Shown: positions 24,207 to 32,854, numbered from the stretch's first letter. The stretch: 42,846 nucleotides of DNA from Pseudonocardiaceae bacterium (GCA_009379845.1 WHSZ01000054.1:1-42846), one strand, 5' to 3'. Numbers and translations: made by a program. Notes: generated by a model not told the origin, from the letters alone.

Positions 24207-25667
24207 GTGCAAGACAAATCGATAGCGGTTACGTCGCGCACCGACGAAAACAAGAACGCCCGCGAACCAGGTTTCGTCTACTCGGCGACGGCGCTGCTGC
24301 TGGTAATCGCCATCCTGCTGATCGGCATGCTGGCATTCCAAGCCGACATCCAGCTGCTTCTGTTTATCAGCATGATCACGCTCATTCCCTTTGTGATGCG
24401 GCTCGGATACGACTTCGAAAGCACCCAACTCTTCGCATTCAATTCGATTCGCAGCGCGTTCGGCCTGATCATGATTCTGATCGCGGTAGGCACGCTGATT
24501 GGCTCCTGGGCGGCGTCCGGCACGATACCGGCACTCGTCAATGCCGGACTGAAACTGATTTCTCCCAACATCTTTCTGCCGGCGACCTTGCTGCTGTGCA
24601 TGCTCGCCTCGCTCGCCACCGGTACCTCGTGGGGCACCATCGGCACCATCGGTATCGCGATGATCGGCGTCGGCGACGGCTTGGGATATCCGGCCGCGAT
24701 GACCGCGGGAGCCATCATCTGCGGCGCCTATTTCGGTGACAAACTCTCGCCGTTCTCAGACAGCACCAACCTGGCTCCTGCGCTCGTCGGCACCAAACTG
24801 ATGACCCACATCCGGCACCTGACGTGGACGACCGTGCCGGCTATCGTGCTCACCGGCGCGATCTTCACGGTGCTCGGCTTCGCCGCCCCACACGCGGCCG
24901 ACCTGACCAATGACCGGGCGCAGCTCATCAGCTCGACACTGGCGGACAACTTCCATCTCGGGCTGCCCGCCTTCCTCCCTATCATCGTGGTGCTGGTCTT
25001 GCTTGCGCTGCGAAAGCCCGCCTTCCCGTCGATCTTCCTTGGTGCCGCCGCCGGTGCCGTCGTCGCGATCGTGTACCAGGGAGAGTCCGTCGCCAACACG
25101 CTTTCCGTGCTCTACGCCGGTTTCACCGTGGACACCGGAACGCAGGTGGTAGACGAGTTGGTGAGCGGTGGTGGCATCGAGTCGATGCTCAGCGTCGTGG
25201 CACTGTTCATCTTCGCCATCGGTATGGCTGGCCTGCTGAGCGGATCAGGGATGCTTGTCAGCCTCATCCGGCCGACACTCGGCTGGATCAGCACGCAGCG
25301 CCGGCTGTTGGTGGTCAGCGTCCTGTTGGTGCCCGCGCTGGTCGCGCTCGGCGGCTCGTTCAGTTTCGCCGCGGTGATGGCCGGCTCGCTGCTGCTTCCG
25401 CTGTATCAACGGTTCGGCCTCGATCCGAAGAACCTCTCCCGAATCATCGAGGACTCGGGGACCGTGACCGACCCGGTGTTTCCGTGGAGCAGTGGCGGGA
25501 TCTTCGTCGCCGGGGTACTCGGCGTTTCGACCCTGTCGTACCTGCCTTTCCTGTATTTCGCGTACCTGTCCATCGCGGTGTCCATGCTGTACGCGGTGAC
25601 CGGCTGGAAGATTCACCGTGCCAAGCCGGCCACCGCACCGGCGACGGCCGAGCTCGCGACCGGTTAG
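24207..25667 (+). CDS. nhaC: NhaC-family Na+/H+ (or Na+/organic acid) antiporter
   Basis: The 486-residue polytopic membrane protein has about 11-12 hydrophobic segments. The family hallmark is GTSWGTIGTIGIAM followed by YFGDKLSPFSDSTNLAP, which holds the conserved charged and polar residues of the transport path. NhaC relatives exchange sodium for protons or for carboxylates such as malate and lactate. Lying among aromatic-acid genes, uptake of an aromatic acid is conceivable but unproven. The start GTG at 24207 is preceded by AAGGTGG; upstream in-frame codons lack a ribosome binding site. Its stop codon directly abuts the stop of hpaB on the other strand (25665-25670), leaving no room for a terminator between the converging genes. 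Confidence 0.87.
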   Translation: MQDKSIAVTSRTDENKNAREPGFVYSATALLLVIAILLIGMLAFQADIQLLLFISMITLIPFVMRLGYDFESTQLFAFNSIRSAFGLIMILIAVGTLIGSWAASGTIPALVNAGLKLISPNIFLPATLLLCMLASLATGTSWGTIGTIGIAMIGVGDGLGYPAAMTAGAIICGAYFGDKLSPFSDSTNLAPALVGTKLMTHIRHLTWTTVPAIVLTGAIFTVLGFAAPHAADLTNDRAQLISSTLADNFHLGLPAFLPIIVVLVLLALRKPAFPSIFLGAAAGAVVAIVYQGESVANTLSVLYAGFTVDTGTQVVDELVSGGGIESMLSVVALFIFAIGMAGLLSGSGMLVSLIRPTLGWISTQRRLLVVSVLLVPALVALGGSFSFAAVMAGSLLLPLYQRFGLDPKNLSRIIEDSGTVTDPVFPWSSGGIFVAGVLGVSTLSYLPFLYFAYLSIAVSMLYAVTGWKIHRAKPATAPATAELATG

Positions 25668-27122
25668 TCAGTCGCGGCGGTCGAGGAACTGGCGGACCCG
25701 CTCCCGGTACGGCTCCCGGTCGTAGCTGCCGACCAATGCGCCTGCCATCCGAACAGGGTCACCGAAGAAGTAGTACTCGTAGAGTTCCTGCCGCCCCGCG
25801 AAGTCCGAGAGGGCGGTGTCCCATGCCAACCGGAAAAGCTTCAGCCGCTCTGGGCCGTCCAGGTTCTTGGCCTGCAGGTAGGTTTCGATGTCGCCGGCCG
25901 AGGGACCGGTCAGGTCGGCTTCGGTTGGCAACGCCATCAGGCCGCTGGCACCCAGCTTGCGCAGGATGGCCGGAAACCGTTGGTACAGCTTGGGATACCA
26001 GTTTCGGCAGGCGTTCAGCGGTTCCCATTTCGGGGTCATCACGCCGAACTGGTTGGGGCTCGCATCCGCCTCGGCTGCCCGCATCATCGCCCGCGCGGTC
26101 TCCAGCGCGATGATCACTTCGGCGATGTTCTCCTGAACGTGCTGGAACTGCTCGATCCCGATCGCGTCGGTCAGCAACGAGATCAGCCCGAGCATGAACT
26201 CGGTCTTCGCGGTCGTGCGGGTGGCGACTTGGTGTGTCATGTGCACCACGGCGCTGGTGTCCGCGTAGAAACTGTTGCACAGCTCCGGATTTCCGAGCAT
26301 GAAGCAGCGCTCATACGGGACGTGCACGTCGTCGAAGATGACCACGGCGTCCATTTCTTCGAACCGGGAACTCAGCGGTTCGTCGAAGTGGCTGCGCCCG
26401 TGGTCGAGAGACTGCCTGCACAGGAAGCGCAAGCCCGGTGCGTCGCAGGGAATCGCGAACGCGTACGAGTACGGCGCGTCGTCCGGTGTCCCGCGCAGCA
26501 CGGTGGAGGGGAACACCAGCAGCTCGTCGGCGATCGGACCGATGGTGGCTAGCATCCGCGCGCCGTTGATCACTACGCCGTTGTCGTCCTCGCGCACGAT
26601 CCGCGCGCTCACCGAACCTTGCGCCTGCTGCGATCCGCTCACCGAACGATTGACCTGTGGCGGGATAAGGGTGTGCGTGGTGAGCAGGTCCTGCTCGCGC
26701 ACCATCTCGTAGTAGCGCCGCATGTTGTCCGCGTATGCCGGATCGGCCTGTGCGAACCAGTCCCGCGCCTCGGACAGCGCCATCAGGGCACTGTTCAGGT
26801 AATCCCCGGTGCGCCCGAGCATGCCGTTGCTATGGTTGGCCCAGGTGCGCATCATGTTCCTGCGCTTCGCGAGGTCCTCGTGAGTTCGGGGCACCATGAA
26901 CGACGTGCCGACCCGCTCCCCACTTGTCGGCGACTCGTAGGTCATCACGTCGCGCAGCTGGGATTCGTGCTGCAGATCATAAAGTTTGGCGTAGGTCTGC
27001 GTGACGTTCCGGAAAGCCGGATGGGAAGGAATCGCCTCGTTCAGGCTTTCTCCCTGTATCCGCACGGTCGGCTTCGAGGCCGCCAACCGTTCCAGATACT
27101 CCTTGCCGGTGCGAGCACCCAT
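25668..27122 (-). CDS. hpaB: 4-hydroxyphenylacetate 3-monooxygenase, oxygenase component (HpaB family)
   Basis: The 484-residue protein belongs to the two-component, reduced-flavin-dependent HpaB/TftD family. These enzymes add a hydroxyl group ortho to the phenol hydroxyl using FADH2 supplied by a reductase. The acyl-CoA-dehydrogenase-like fold is indicated by GRTGDYLN, IPPQVNRS, the DPLSSRFEE-like segment EPLSSRFEEMDAVVIFDDVHVPYER and ANQFGVMTP-like SPNQFGVMTPKWEP. It starts ten bases after the reductase gene with a near-perfect ribosome binding site (AGGAGGT). The product, homoprotocatechuate, is the substrate of the HpaD dioxygenase encoded at 18397-19443. Related chlorophenol monooxygenases are an alternative, as a hydroxyquinol pathway lies nearby. 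The gene converges with nhaC and shares no spacer with it. Confidence 0.88.
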   Translation of the reverse strand: MGARTGKEYLERLAASKPTVRIQGESLNEAIPSHPAFRNVTQTYAKLYDLQHESQLRDVMTYESPTSGERVGTSFMVPRTHEDLAKRRNMMRTWANHSNGMLGRTGDYLNSALMALSEARDWFAQADPAYADNMRRYYEMVREQDLLTTHTLIPPQVNRSVSGSQQAQGSVSARIVREDDNGVVINGARMLATIGPIADELLVFPSTVLRGTPDDAPYSYAFAIPCDAPGLRFLCRQSLDHGRSHFDEPLSSRFEEMDAVVIFDDVHVPYERCFMLGNPELCNSFYADTSAVVHMTHQVATRTTAKTEFMLGLISLLTDAIGIEQFQHVQENIAEVIIALETARAMMRAAEADASPNQFGVMTPKWEPLNACRNWYPKLYQRFPAILRKLGASGLMALPTEADLTGPSAGDIETYLQAKNLDGPERLKLFRLAWDTALSDFAGRQELYEYYFFGDPVRMAGALVGSYDREPYRERVRQFLDRRD

Positions 27123-27131
27123 GGTTACCTC

Positions 27132-27638
27132 CTAGATCAGGTATTCGATGCCGAGATCCTGTTCGGCGATCGTGGTGAAACGGCTGTTCACGTAGCCGAG
27201 CGCGTCCCCTGCCCGGTAGTCGAAATCGACGACCTCGCCGAGGAACAAGGTGTGGTCGCCCCCTTCGTACTCCCGCCATGGCTCGCATTCCAGGTATGCC
27301 AACGTTCCGGGTAACCGGGGAGCGCGATGGCCATCGATCCAGTGCGGCTGTTCGGAATCGCCGCCGGCGAAATGCCTGGCAAGCGCCTGCTGCTCGGCGC
27401 CGAGCACGTTGACGCAGAAGGCGTTGTTCCGCAACGCATCATGCGAGCGCGCATGCTTCGCGATGGCCACCTGCACAAGTGGCGGATTCAGCGAAACGGA
27501 GGTGAACGCGTTGACCGTCAAGCCGTAACGGCGAGCGGGTCCGTCGAAGGTCACCACCGCCACCCCGGTGGCGAACCGGCCGAGGCAGCTACGCAGCCCG
27601 GCCTTCGTGATGGCATCCCCATCCGGGAAAGCGTTCAT
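27132..27638 (-). CDS. hpaC: Flavin reductase (HpaC-like), partner of the HpaB monooxygenase
   Basis: The 168-residue protein is a flavin reductase-like, FMN-binding split-barrel protein. The family's N-terminal segment LGRFATGVAVVTF and the flavin site NAFTSVSLNPPLVQVAI are clear, and FCVNVLGAEQQALARHFA follows. It uses NAD(P)H to reduce free FAD or FMN for the monooxygenase. The start ATG at 27636-27638 has GGAGGGG five bases upstream; the frame is open further back but lacks a ribosome binding site and would run into the operator region. The StyA-like enzyme at 28610-29833 has no reductase of its own in the window, so this protein may serve both. Confidence 0.88.
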   Translation of the reverse strand: MNAFPDGDAITKAGLRSCLGRFATGVAVVTFDGPARRYGLTVNAFTSVSLNPPLVQVAIAKHARSHDALRNNAFCVNVLGAEQQALARHFAGGDSEQPHWIDGHRAPRLPGTLAYLECEPWREYEGGDHTLFLGEVVDFDYRAGDALGYVNSRFTTIAEQDLGIEYLI

Positions 27639-27682
27639 CGGTTCCCCTCCACGATGTCGCGGATCGGCCATCCCGCGCACCG

Positions 27683-27760
27683 CAATATGCATCCATATTG
27701 GAGTGCGAGTTAGCCCAGCGTGTTCTATAATCGAATAGCAGCTTCTTATATGGAACACGC
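27683..27760. promoter_or_regulatory. Divergent hpaCB/IclR promoter region with two palindromes
   Basis: CAATATG (27683-27689) and CATATTG (27694-27700) form a perfect inverted repeat near the hpaC start. GCGTGTTC (27718-27725) and GAACACGC (27753-27760) form a second, wider one. Between the arms of the second lies TATAAT (27726-27731), a perfect -10 box for the plus strand. IclR-family proteins bind palindromes of this size. Which site controls which gene is inference. Confidence 0.6.
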
Positions 27761-27776
27761 TACTGCGCGGTCCGGC

Positions 27777-27800
27777 TTCTCACAAGAGTTCTCACAAGAG
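27777..27800. repeat. 12-bp direct repeat, two perfect copies
   Basis: TTCTCACAAGAG occurs at 27777-27788 and again at 27789-27800 without a gap, in the leader of the IclR gene. It may be a slipped duplication or a paired binding site. Confidence 0.85.
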
Positions 27801-27844
27801 GCATGCTTGGTATCGAGCGCGACGGACGAGGAGAGCGGAACACA

Positions 27845-28537
27845 GTGGACACAGCGGGAACCAATGCGAAGGCCGTGCCGCATTCGCAAACCCTTGATCG
27901 CGGTATCCGAGTACTCGAAGTGCTCGGCGACGCGGACGGTCCGCTGTCCATCGCGCAGCTGGCCGGCGAGCTGGACGTGCACCGCTCGATCGTCTACCGG
28001 ATCCTCCGAACGCTTGAGAGCCACCGTCTGGTGAGCCGCCGCGGCGACGGCGCCTGCGAACTGGCGCCGGGATTGGCGACCCTGGCCCGGGGCGTGTCAC
28101 GGGATCTGCGCACCGCGGCGCTGCCCGAGCTGACCGCCGCGGCCAACGACCTCGGCATGACGTGCTTCCTGGTGGTGCCGGACCGCGACGAGTGCATCAC
28201 GCTGGTCAGTGTCGAACCCCGGCACGCCGTCGCGGTGGCGCAGCGGCCCGGTTCTCGACACCCGATCGAGCAGGGCGCGCCAGGTCTCGCCCTGCTCGCG
28301 GCGCTGCCCGCGAAGGCAAGCGAGCGCGATGAGGTTGGCCAGTGCCGGGAGCGCGGGTACGCGAAGAGCCACAGCGAGGTGATCCGTGGCCTGACGTCGA
28401 TCGCGGTTCCGGTGCCAGGTCAGGGTGAGGCGCCATGCGCGATCGCCGTTGTCTACGTGGACACCGACGAGGACGCCGAGCAGATCTCCGCCCGGCTGAA
28501 CCAGGCGACGAAGGCCGTCGCCGCGGAACTCGACTGA
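27845..28537 (+). CDS. IclR-family transcriptional regulator
   Basis: The 230-residue regulator has an N-terminal winged helix-turn-helix (about residues 14-75: LDRGIRVLEVLGDADGPLS, then AQLAGELDVHRSIVYRILRTLE in part) and a C-terminal IclR effector domain (about 85-228) with YAKSHSEV and SIAVPVPG. It is divergent from hpaCB across a 206-base region with two palindromes, so hpaC-hpaB are its most likely targets. IclR relatives often respond to aromatic acids. The GTG at 27845 was chosen because GAGGAG lies at good distance; an ATG at 27803 in the same frame overlaps the end of the direct repeats and has no clear ribosome binding site. The StyA-like gene follows after 72 bases with its own promoter. 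Confidence 0.9.
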   Translation: MDTAGTNAKAVPHSQTLDRGIRVLEVLGDADGPLSIAQLAGELDVHRSIVYRILRTLESHRLVSRRGDGACELAPGLATLARGVSRDLRTAALPELTAAANDLGMTCFLVVPDRDECITLVSVEPRHAVAVAQRPGSRHPIEQGAPGLALLAALPAKASERDEVGQCRERGYAKSHSEVIRGLTSIAVPVPGQGEAPCAIAVVYVDTDEDAEQISARLNQATKAVAAELD

Positions 28538-28571
28538 CGATCACGGTATGCCGCCAGTCGAGCGCGATCCG

Positions 28572-28601
28572 TTGCTCTACTCAGAGTTTCTTTGCTAACT
28601 T
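28572..28601 (+). promoter_or_regulatory. Promoter of the StyA-like gene
   Basis: TTGCTC (28572-28577) and TAACTT (28596-28601) are separated by 18 bases. The -10 ends eight bases before the ATG at 28610, so the transcript has a very short or no leader. AGGA is present four bases before the ATG. Confidence 0.5.
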
Positions 28602-28609
28602 AGGACGCC

Positions 28610-29833
28610 ATGCCGAATATCGGAATCGTGGGCTCCGGTATAGCCGGGTTGCATCTCGGCCTGTTCCTACGCCAGCACGACGTTCCGGTCACCATCTACA
28701 ACGACCGCGCCGTCGAGGAGCTCGCTAGTGGCCGGCTACCGAACAGCGTGGCGCACCACCACATCACCGTGCAGCGAGAGCAGGCGCTCGGCATCGACCA
28801 CTGGGACATCAACGAGTACGGCTACTTCTGCCACCACCACTACATCGGTGGCCCCGAGTCGCTGGTCTTCCAAGGGGATTTCGCCGCGCCGTCCCGTGCG
28901 CTCGACTACCGGATCTACCTTCCCCGGCTCGTCGAGGATTTCCAGGAGCGGGGTGGCGAGTTCCAGGTCCGGCCGGTGCGGGCCGAGGACGTGGTCACGC
29001 TTTCGGAGCGTCACGACATCATGGTGATCAGTTCGGGGCGGGGCGCGATGAGCGGGATGTTCCCCCGCAGGGCGGACAAATCCCCGTACACCGCTCCGCA
29101 GCGCAAACTGTGCGTCGGGCTGTGGCACGGGGTGCGCCACTCCGAGCCGCGTGGGGTCACCATGAGCATCTCGCCGGGACACGGTGAGCTGCTCGAGATT
29201 CCGATCTACTCGTTCGAGGGGCACGTGACCGCGCTGCTTTTCGAGAACGTTCCCGGCGGCGAGCTGGAGGAACTGGCGAACGCCGACCACGACGACGATC
29301 CGGCCGCCTTCCAGAAGCTCACCCTGGAGAAGGCGAAGCAACACCACCCGACCACGTTCGAACGGATCGACCCGGCGGCCTTCCGGCTCACCAGCCCGCG
29401 GGATCTCCTGCAGGGCGCGCTGGTACCCACCGTGCGCGAGGACTATCTGCGGTTGCCGAACGGGAAGTACGCGCTCGCGGTCGGCGACGTGCACACCGTC
29501 GTCGACCCGATCATCGGCCAGGGCGCGAATTCGGCTTCGTACTCGGCATGGGTCACCGGTGAGACGATCATCGAGGATCTCGGCTTCGACGAACGGTTCT
29601 GCCAGAAGGTCGCCGCCCGCAGGGCCGAGCGGGTGCACGCGATATCCGACTGGACGAACCTGATGATCCAGGGCCCGCCGCCCGCGCACCTGCTAGAACT
29701 GCTCGGCGCCATGTCGCAGAACCGGGCGATGTGCGACGAGTTCACGAACAACTTCAGCTACCCGGAACGGCAGTGGGACATCCTGGCCAGCCCGGAGCGC
29801 ACCAAAGCCTTCCTGGCGAAGCACGCCGGCTGA
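28610..29833 (+). CDS. Styrene monooxygenase StyA-like FAD-dependent epoxidase
   Basis: The 407-residue protein resembles the oxygenase of two-component styrene and indole monooxygenases (group E). It opens with the FAD loop IGIVGSGIAGL. SVAHHHITVQRE, the region CHHHYIGG, ISSGRG and the late FAD motif AVGDVHTVVDPIIGQGAN are family-like. Such enzymes use FADH2 from a separate reductase and form epoxides from vinyl aromatics, or oxygenate indole or sulfides. No StyB is adjacent. The HpaC-like reductase at 27132-27638 is the nearest candidate. No styrene-oxide isomerase or phenylacetaldehyde dehydrogenase is recognisable, so styrene itself may not be the substrate; a hydroxylated styrene leading to 4-hydroxyphenylacetate would fit the neighbours but is speculation. 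Confidence 0.83.
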   Translation: MPNIGIVGSGIAGLHLGLFLRQHDVPVTIYNDRAVEELASGRLPNSVAHHHITVQREQALGIDHWDINEYGYFCHHHYIGGPESLVFQGDFAAPSRALDYRIYLPRLVEDFQERGGEFQVRPVRAEDVVTLSERHDIMVISSGRGAMSGMFPRRADKSPYTAPQRKLCVGLWHGVRHSEPRGVTMSISPGHGELLEIPIYSFEGHVTALLFENVPGGELEELANADHDDDPAAFQKLTLEKAKQHHPTTFERIDPAAFRLTSPRDLLQGALVPTVREDYLRLPNGKYALAVGDVHTVVDPIIGQGANSASYSAWVTGETIIEDLGFDERFCQKVAARRAERVHAISDWTNLMIQGPPPAHLLELLGAMSQNRAMCDEFTNNFSYPERQWDILASPERTKAFLAKHAG

Positions 29834-29858
29834 AGCCACCCCTTCCCGAGCGCCCGAG

Positions 29859-29875
29859 CGTCTCATTCTGAGACA
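29859..29875. promoter_or_regulatory. Palindromic operator candidate, site 1 (GTCTCA-N3-TGAGAC)
   Basis: CGTCTCATTCTGAGACA contains the perfect inverted repeat GTCTCA/TGAGAC. It lies 88 bases before the ATG of the FAD-dehydrogenase gene and matches site 2 (36647-36663) at 13 of 17 positions, including both GTCTC and GAGACA halves. A small hairpin, GGCGTC/GACGCC (29918-29932), lies further down in the leader. Confidence 0.65.
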
Positions 29876-29962
29876 ACATCGATGGGCTTCTCGGCGGTAT
29901 CCCTGTGGTCGAGGTGTGGCGTCACGGACGCCGTCGCGACCAGCAGAGCAAGGGAGATCGCC

Positions 29963-31624
29963 ATGACCGCCGGTATCGAGACCGCGAGCAGGGAAACCGC
30001 GAAACCCGCTTCGGTCAGCTCGTTCGATGCGCTTGCCGACGTCGTGGTGGTGGGCGGCGGCGGTGGCGGCCTGCCAACCGCGCTGTTTTCCAGCTGGCTC
30101 GGCAACGACGTGATCCTGCTTGAGAAAGCGCCCGAACTCGGTGGCACGGCGAAGAAGGCCGCCTTCTGGTACTGGGTTCCGAACAACGTGAACATGCGCG
30201 CGCAGGGCATCGAGGACCGCAAGGAGGACTACCTCCGCTATGTGGCGCGGCTGTCCCGGCCGACCCGCTTCGACCCGGACAGCCCCACTTACGGACTCAC
30301 CGACTGGGAGTTCAGCATGTGCACCGCGATCTACGAGAGCGCATCGGACGCGGTCGAACTGCTGAACGACAAGGGCGCCCTGCCGTACCGGCACTGCCCG
30401 GATGTGCCGGACTACTGGGCGGAAGTGGCCGAGGACAAGGCGCCGCGTGGCCGGGTGCTCTGCCCTCGGGACGCCTCCGAGTCGATGGCCAACGGCGGCG
30501 AGGTCGCGATCGCCACGATGAGCGCGGCGGCCGAGCGGGAGGAGAACATCGACATCCGAACCCGGCACCGGGTGCAGCGGTTGATCGTCGAGGCTGACGC
30601 CGTCGTCGGGGTGGAGGCGTCCATTCCGGACGGGACAGTGCACCGGATCGGTGCCCGCAAGGGTGTCATCTTCGCGAGCGGTGGCTTCACACACAACGCG
30701 GAGCTGCGACAGAACTCCTTGCACACGCCTGCCTACCCCGGCTGTGCCGCGGCCACCAACGAGGGCGACTTCGTGCGCATCGCCACCGGGGTCGGCGCCC
30801 AGCTACGCAACATGAACTACGCGTGGATGTGCCCGGTGCCGCTCGAGAAGTCCGGCAGGGCGGACCTGGTTGGCATGTTCTCCGTCGCCGGCGACTCCAT
30901 GATGTTCGTTGACAAGCACGGGCACCGGGTGGCCAACGAGAAGCAGCCGTACAACGAGCTCGCCCAGACCTTCTTCCGCTGGGACCCGATCGGGTGTGAG
31001 TACCCGAACCTGGTGCTCGTGCAGATCTGGGACCAGCGCAGCCAGGACCACAGCGCGAGCACCGAATACGGCCGGTTGATAGCGCCGGAGGGAGCGGACG
31101 ACTCCCACGTGATCACCGGCGAGACCGTCGATGAGCTCGCGGACGCGGTCGCCGATCGGCTCACCCGCACCGCGAAGCTGACCGGTGGGTTCCAACTGGC
31201 CGAGGACTTCCTGCCGAACTTGCGCGAAACCATCAAGCGGTTCAACGAATTCGCCGAACGTGGCGTGGACGAGGACTTCCATCGGGGCGAGAAAGCCATC
31301 GAACCGCTGTTCAACGGGCTGGTAAAGGACGAGCCGGACCGGCGCAATCCGACCATGTGGCCGATCAGCGATTCCGGTCCTTACTACGCCGCACTTGTCA
31401 CCGGGGGCACCCTGGACACCAAGGGTGGCCCGAAAACCACGCCGGACGGGGAGGTTGTGGACGACATGGATCTTCCCGTTCCCGGACTCTACGGTCTAGG
31501 CAACTGCGTGGCTTCGGCGTCCGCCGGCGCGTACTGGGCCGGCGGAGCAACCCTCGGCCCGATCATGGCTTTCGCCTACCGCACCGCTAAGGCGGCACAC
31601 GCCGCACCGGCGAAATCCTTGTGA
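29963..31624 (+). CDS. FAD_binding_2-family flavoprotein dehydrogenase (KstD/fumarate reductase-like)
   Basis: The 553-residue flavoprotein has an N-terminal ADP-binding loop VVVVGGGGGGL (from about residue 27), LLEKAPELGGTAKK, IFASGGFTHN, and the late FAD motif GLYGLGNCVASASAGAYWAGGATLGPI. Members dehydrogenate ketosteroids at C1-C2, desaturate alicyclic ketones or reduce fumarate-type double bonds. The presence of an NTF2-like protein and an SDR in the same operon, and of hydroxyquinol genes next to it, suggests action on a ring ketone. The start ATG at 29963 has AGGGAG seven bases upstream; in-frame codons before it include a hairpin and lack a ribosome binding site. Its stop is followed 23 bases later by the NTF2-like gene. 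Confidence 0.85.
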   Translation: MTAGIETASRETAKPASVSSFDALADVVVVGGGGGGLPTALFSSWLGNDVILLEKAPELGGTAKKAAFWYWVPNNVNMRAQGIEDRKEDYLRYVARLSRPTRFDPDSPTYGLTDWEFSMCTAIYESASDAVELLNDKGALPYRHCPDVPDYWAEVAEDKAPRGRVLCPRDASESMANGGEVAIATMSAAAEREENIDIRTRHRVQRLIVEADAVVGVEASIPDGTVHRIGARKGVIFASGGFTHNAELRQNSLHTPAYPGCAAATNEGDFVRIATGVGAQLRNMNYAWMCPVPLEKSGRADLVGMFSVAGDSMMFVDKHGHRVANEKQPYNELAQTFFRWDPIGCEYPNLVLVQIWDQRSQDHSASTEYGRLIAPEGADDSHVITGETVDELADAVADRLTRTAKLTGGFQLAEDFLPNLRETIKRFNEFAERGVDEDFHRGEKAIEPLFNGLVKDEPDRRNPTMWPISDSGPYYAALVTGGTLDTKGGPKTTPDGEVVDDMDLPVPGLYGLGNCVASASAGAYWAGGATLGPIMAFAYRTAKAAHAAPAKSL

Positions 31625-31647
31625 GCACGAAACACCAGGGAGCAATC

Positions 31648-32109
31648 ATGGCACTCGCGACCCAGACGATGACCGACGAGCAACGCAAATCCGTCGCCAT
31701 CGAGTACCTGAAGGCGTTCGACAACGGTGGCGTCACCAGCACCGGGGGCAGCATCCTGGATCTGTTCGCCGACGATGCGCAGGTGTACTTCCCTAAATGG
31801 GGCCTTGCCAACGGGAAGGACGAGATCGGCAAGCTGTTCGGCGATGTGGGCGGCACGATCCGGAGCATCACGCACCACTACTCGGCGTTCAACTGGATCT
31901 TCTCCGACGGCGACATGCTGGTCGCGGAGGGCACCAGCCACGGCGAGCACCAGGACGGCCCGTGGCGGGCCGGCGTACCGGAATGGGCAGCGGGCCGCTG
32001 GTGCGACGTGTTCGAGGTCCGGGACTGGAAAATCCAGCGCTGCTTCATCTACCTCGACCCGGACTACGCGGGCAAGGACACCGAACGCTACCCGTGGCTC
32101 ACCAGCTGA
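31648..32109 (+). CDS. NTF2-like (SnoaL/ketosteroid-isomerase fold) protein
   Basis: The 153-residue protein has the length and pattern of the NTF2-like superfamily: an N-terminal helix (KSVAIEYLKAFDNG), then DLFADDAQVYFPKWG, HHYSAFNWIF and VFEVRDWKIQRCFIYLDP in the curved sheet. Such folds serve as isomerases, cyclases, dehydratases or the small subunits of ring dioxygenases. Tryptophan- and histidine-rich strands suggest a real pocket. The start chosen is ATG 31648 with GGGAG upstream; a GTG at 31621 overlaps the dehydrogenase stop and is less likely. As it is encoded between a flavin dehydrogenase and an SDR, an isomerase or dehydratase role on their shared substrate is inferred. Confidence 0.8.
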   Translation: MALATQTMTDEQRKSVAIEYLKAFDNGGVTSTGGSILDLFADDAQVYFPKWGLANGKDEIGKLFGDVGGTIRSITHHYSAFNWIFSDGDMLVAEGTSHGEHQDGPWRAGVPEWAAGRWCDVFEVRDWKIQRCFIYLDPDYAGKDTERYPWLTS

Positions 32110-32130
32110 CATCGAGGAAGGAGCCGGAGA

Positions 32131-32850
32131 ATGCGACTGGCCGGAAAGGTCGCGATCGTCACCGGCGCGGCGAACGGGATGGGACGGGCCACCGCCGAAC
32201 TGTTCGCCGAGCACGGTGCGAACGTGGTGGCGGGAGATATTGTCAAGCCGGATCCGGCGCTGCCGGACAACGTGGAATTCGTCGACCTGGACGTGACAAG
32301 CGAGCAGGACTGGCTGCGCGTGGTCGGCGAAACCGAGTCCCGGCACGGCAAGGTCGACGTACTGGTCAACAACGCGGGCATCATCGCCTACGAACCGATC
32401 GACGAGCTGGACATGGACGGCTGGGCGAAGGTCATCGGGGTCAATCAGACCGGCGTGTTCCTTGGTATCCGGTCCGTGGTGCCCGCCATGCGCAAGGCGG
32501 GTGGCGGCTCGGTCATCAATTTCTCCTCGATCTGGGGAAATGTCGCGGTGGCAGGCGCGGCCGCCTATCACGCGACGAAGGGCGCGGTGCGCAACCTGTC
32601 CAAGAACGCGGCGATGACCTACGCGACCGAGAACATCCGGGTGAATTCGGTCCATCCCGGAATCATCCACACACCGCTGGTCGACCGGCAGGACGAGGAG
32701 GTCAACAAGGCCGTCGTCGCCAGCACTCCGATGGGCAGGATGGGTCAACCACGCGAAATCGCGAACGGCGTGCTGTTCCTTGCCAGCGACGAGTCGAGCT
32801 TCATGACGGGTGCCGAGCTGGTGATAGACGGCGGCTACACCGCGCAGTGA
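32131..32850 (+). CDS. Short-chain dehydrogenase/reductase (3-alpha/20-beta-HSD-like)
   Basis: The 239-residue classical SDR shows TGAANGMG at the cofactor site, Asp in VAGDI that favours NAD, LVNNAG, the catalytic Ser in NFSSIWG, YHATK with the catalytic Tyr and Lys, NSVHPGIIHTP, and the usual C-terminus GAELVIDGGYTAQ. It resembles cyclic-alcohol and hydroxysteroid dehydrogenases. It follows the NTF2-like gene by 21 bases with AGGAAGGAG as ribosome binding site and is the last gene of the operon. It converges with the maleylacetate reductase gene with only four bases between the stops. Confidence 0.9.
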   Translation: MRLAGKVAIVTGAANGMGRATAELFAEHGANVVAGDIVKPDPALPDNVEFVDLDVTSEQDWLRVVGETESRHGKVDVLVNNAGIIAYEPIDELDMDGWAKVIGVNQTGVFLGIRSVVPAMRKAGGGSVINFSSIWGNVAVAGAAAYHATKGAVRNLSKNAAMTYATENIRVNSVHPGIIHTPLVDRQDEEVNKAVVASTPMGRMGQPREIANGVLFLASDESSFMTGAELVIDGGYTAQ

Positions 32851-32854
32851 CACA

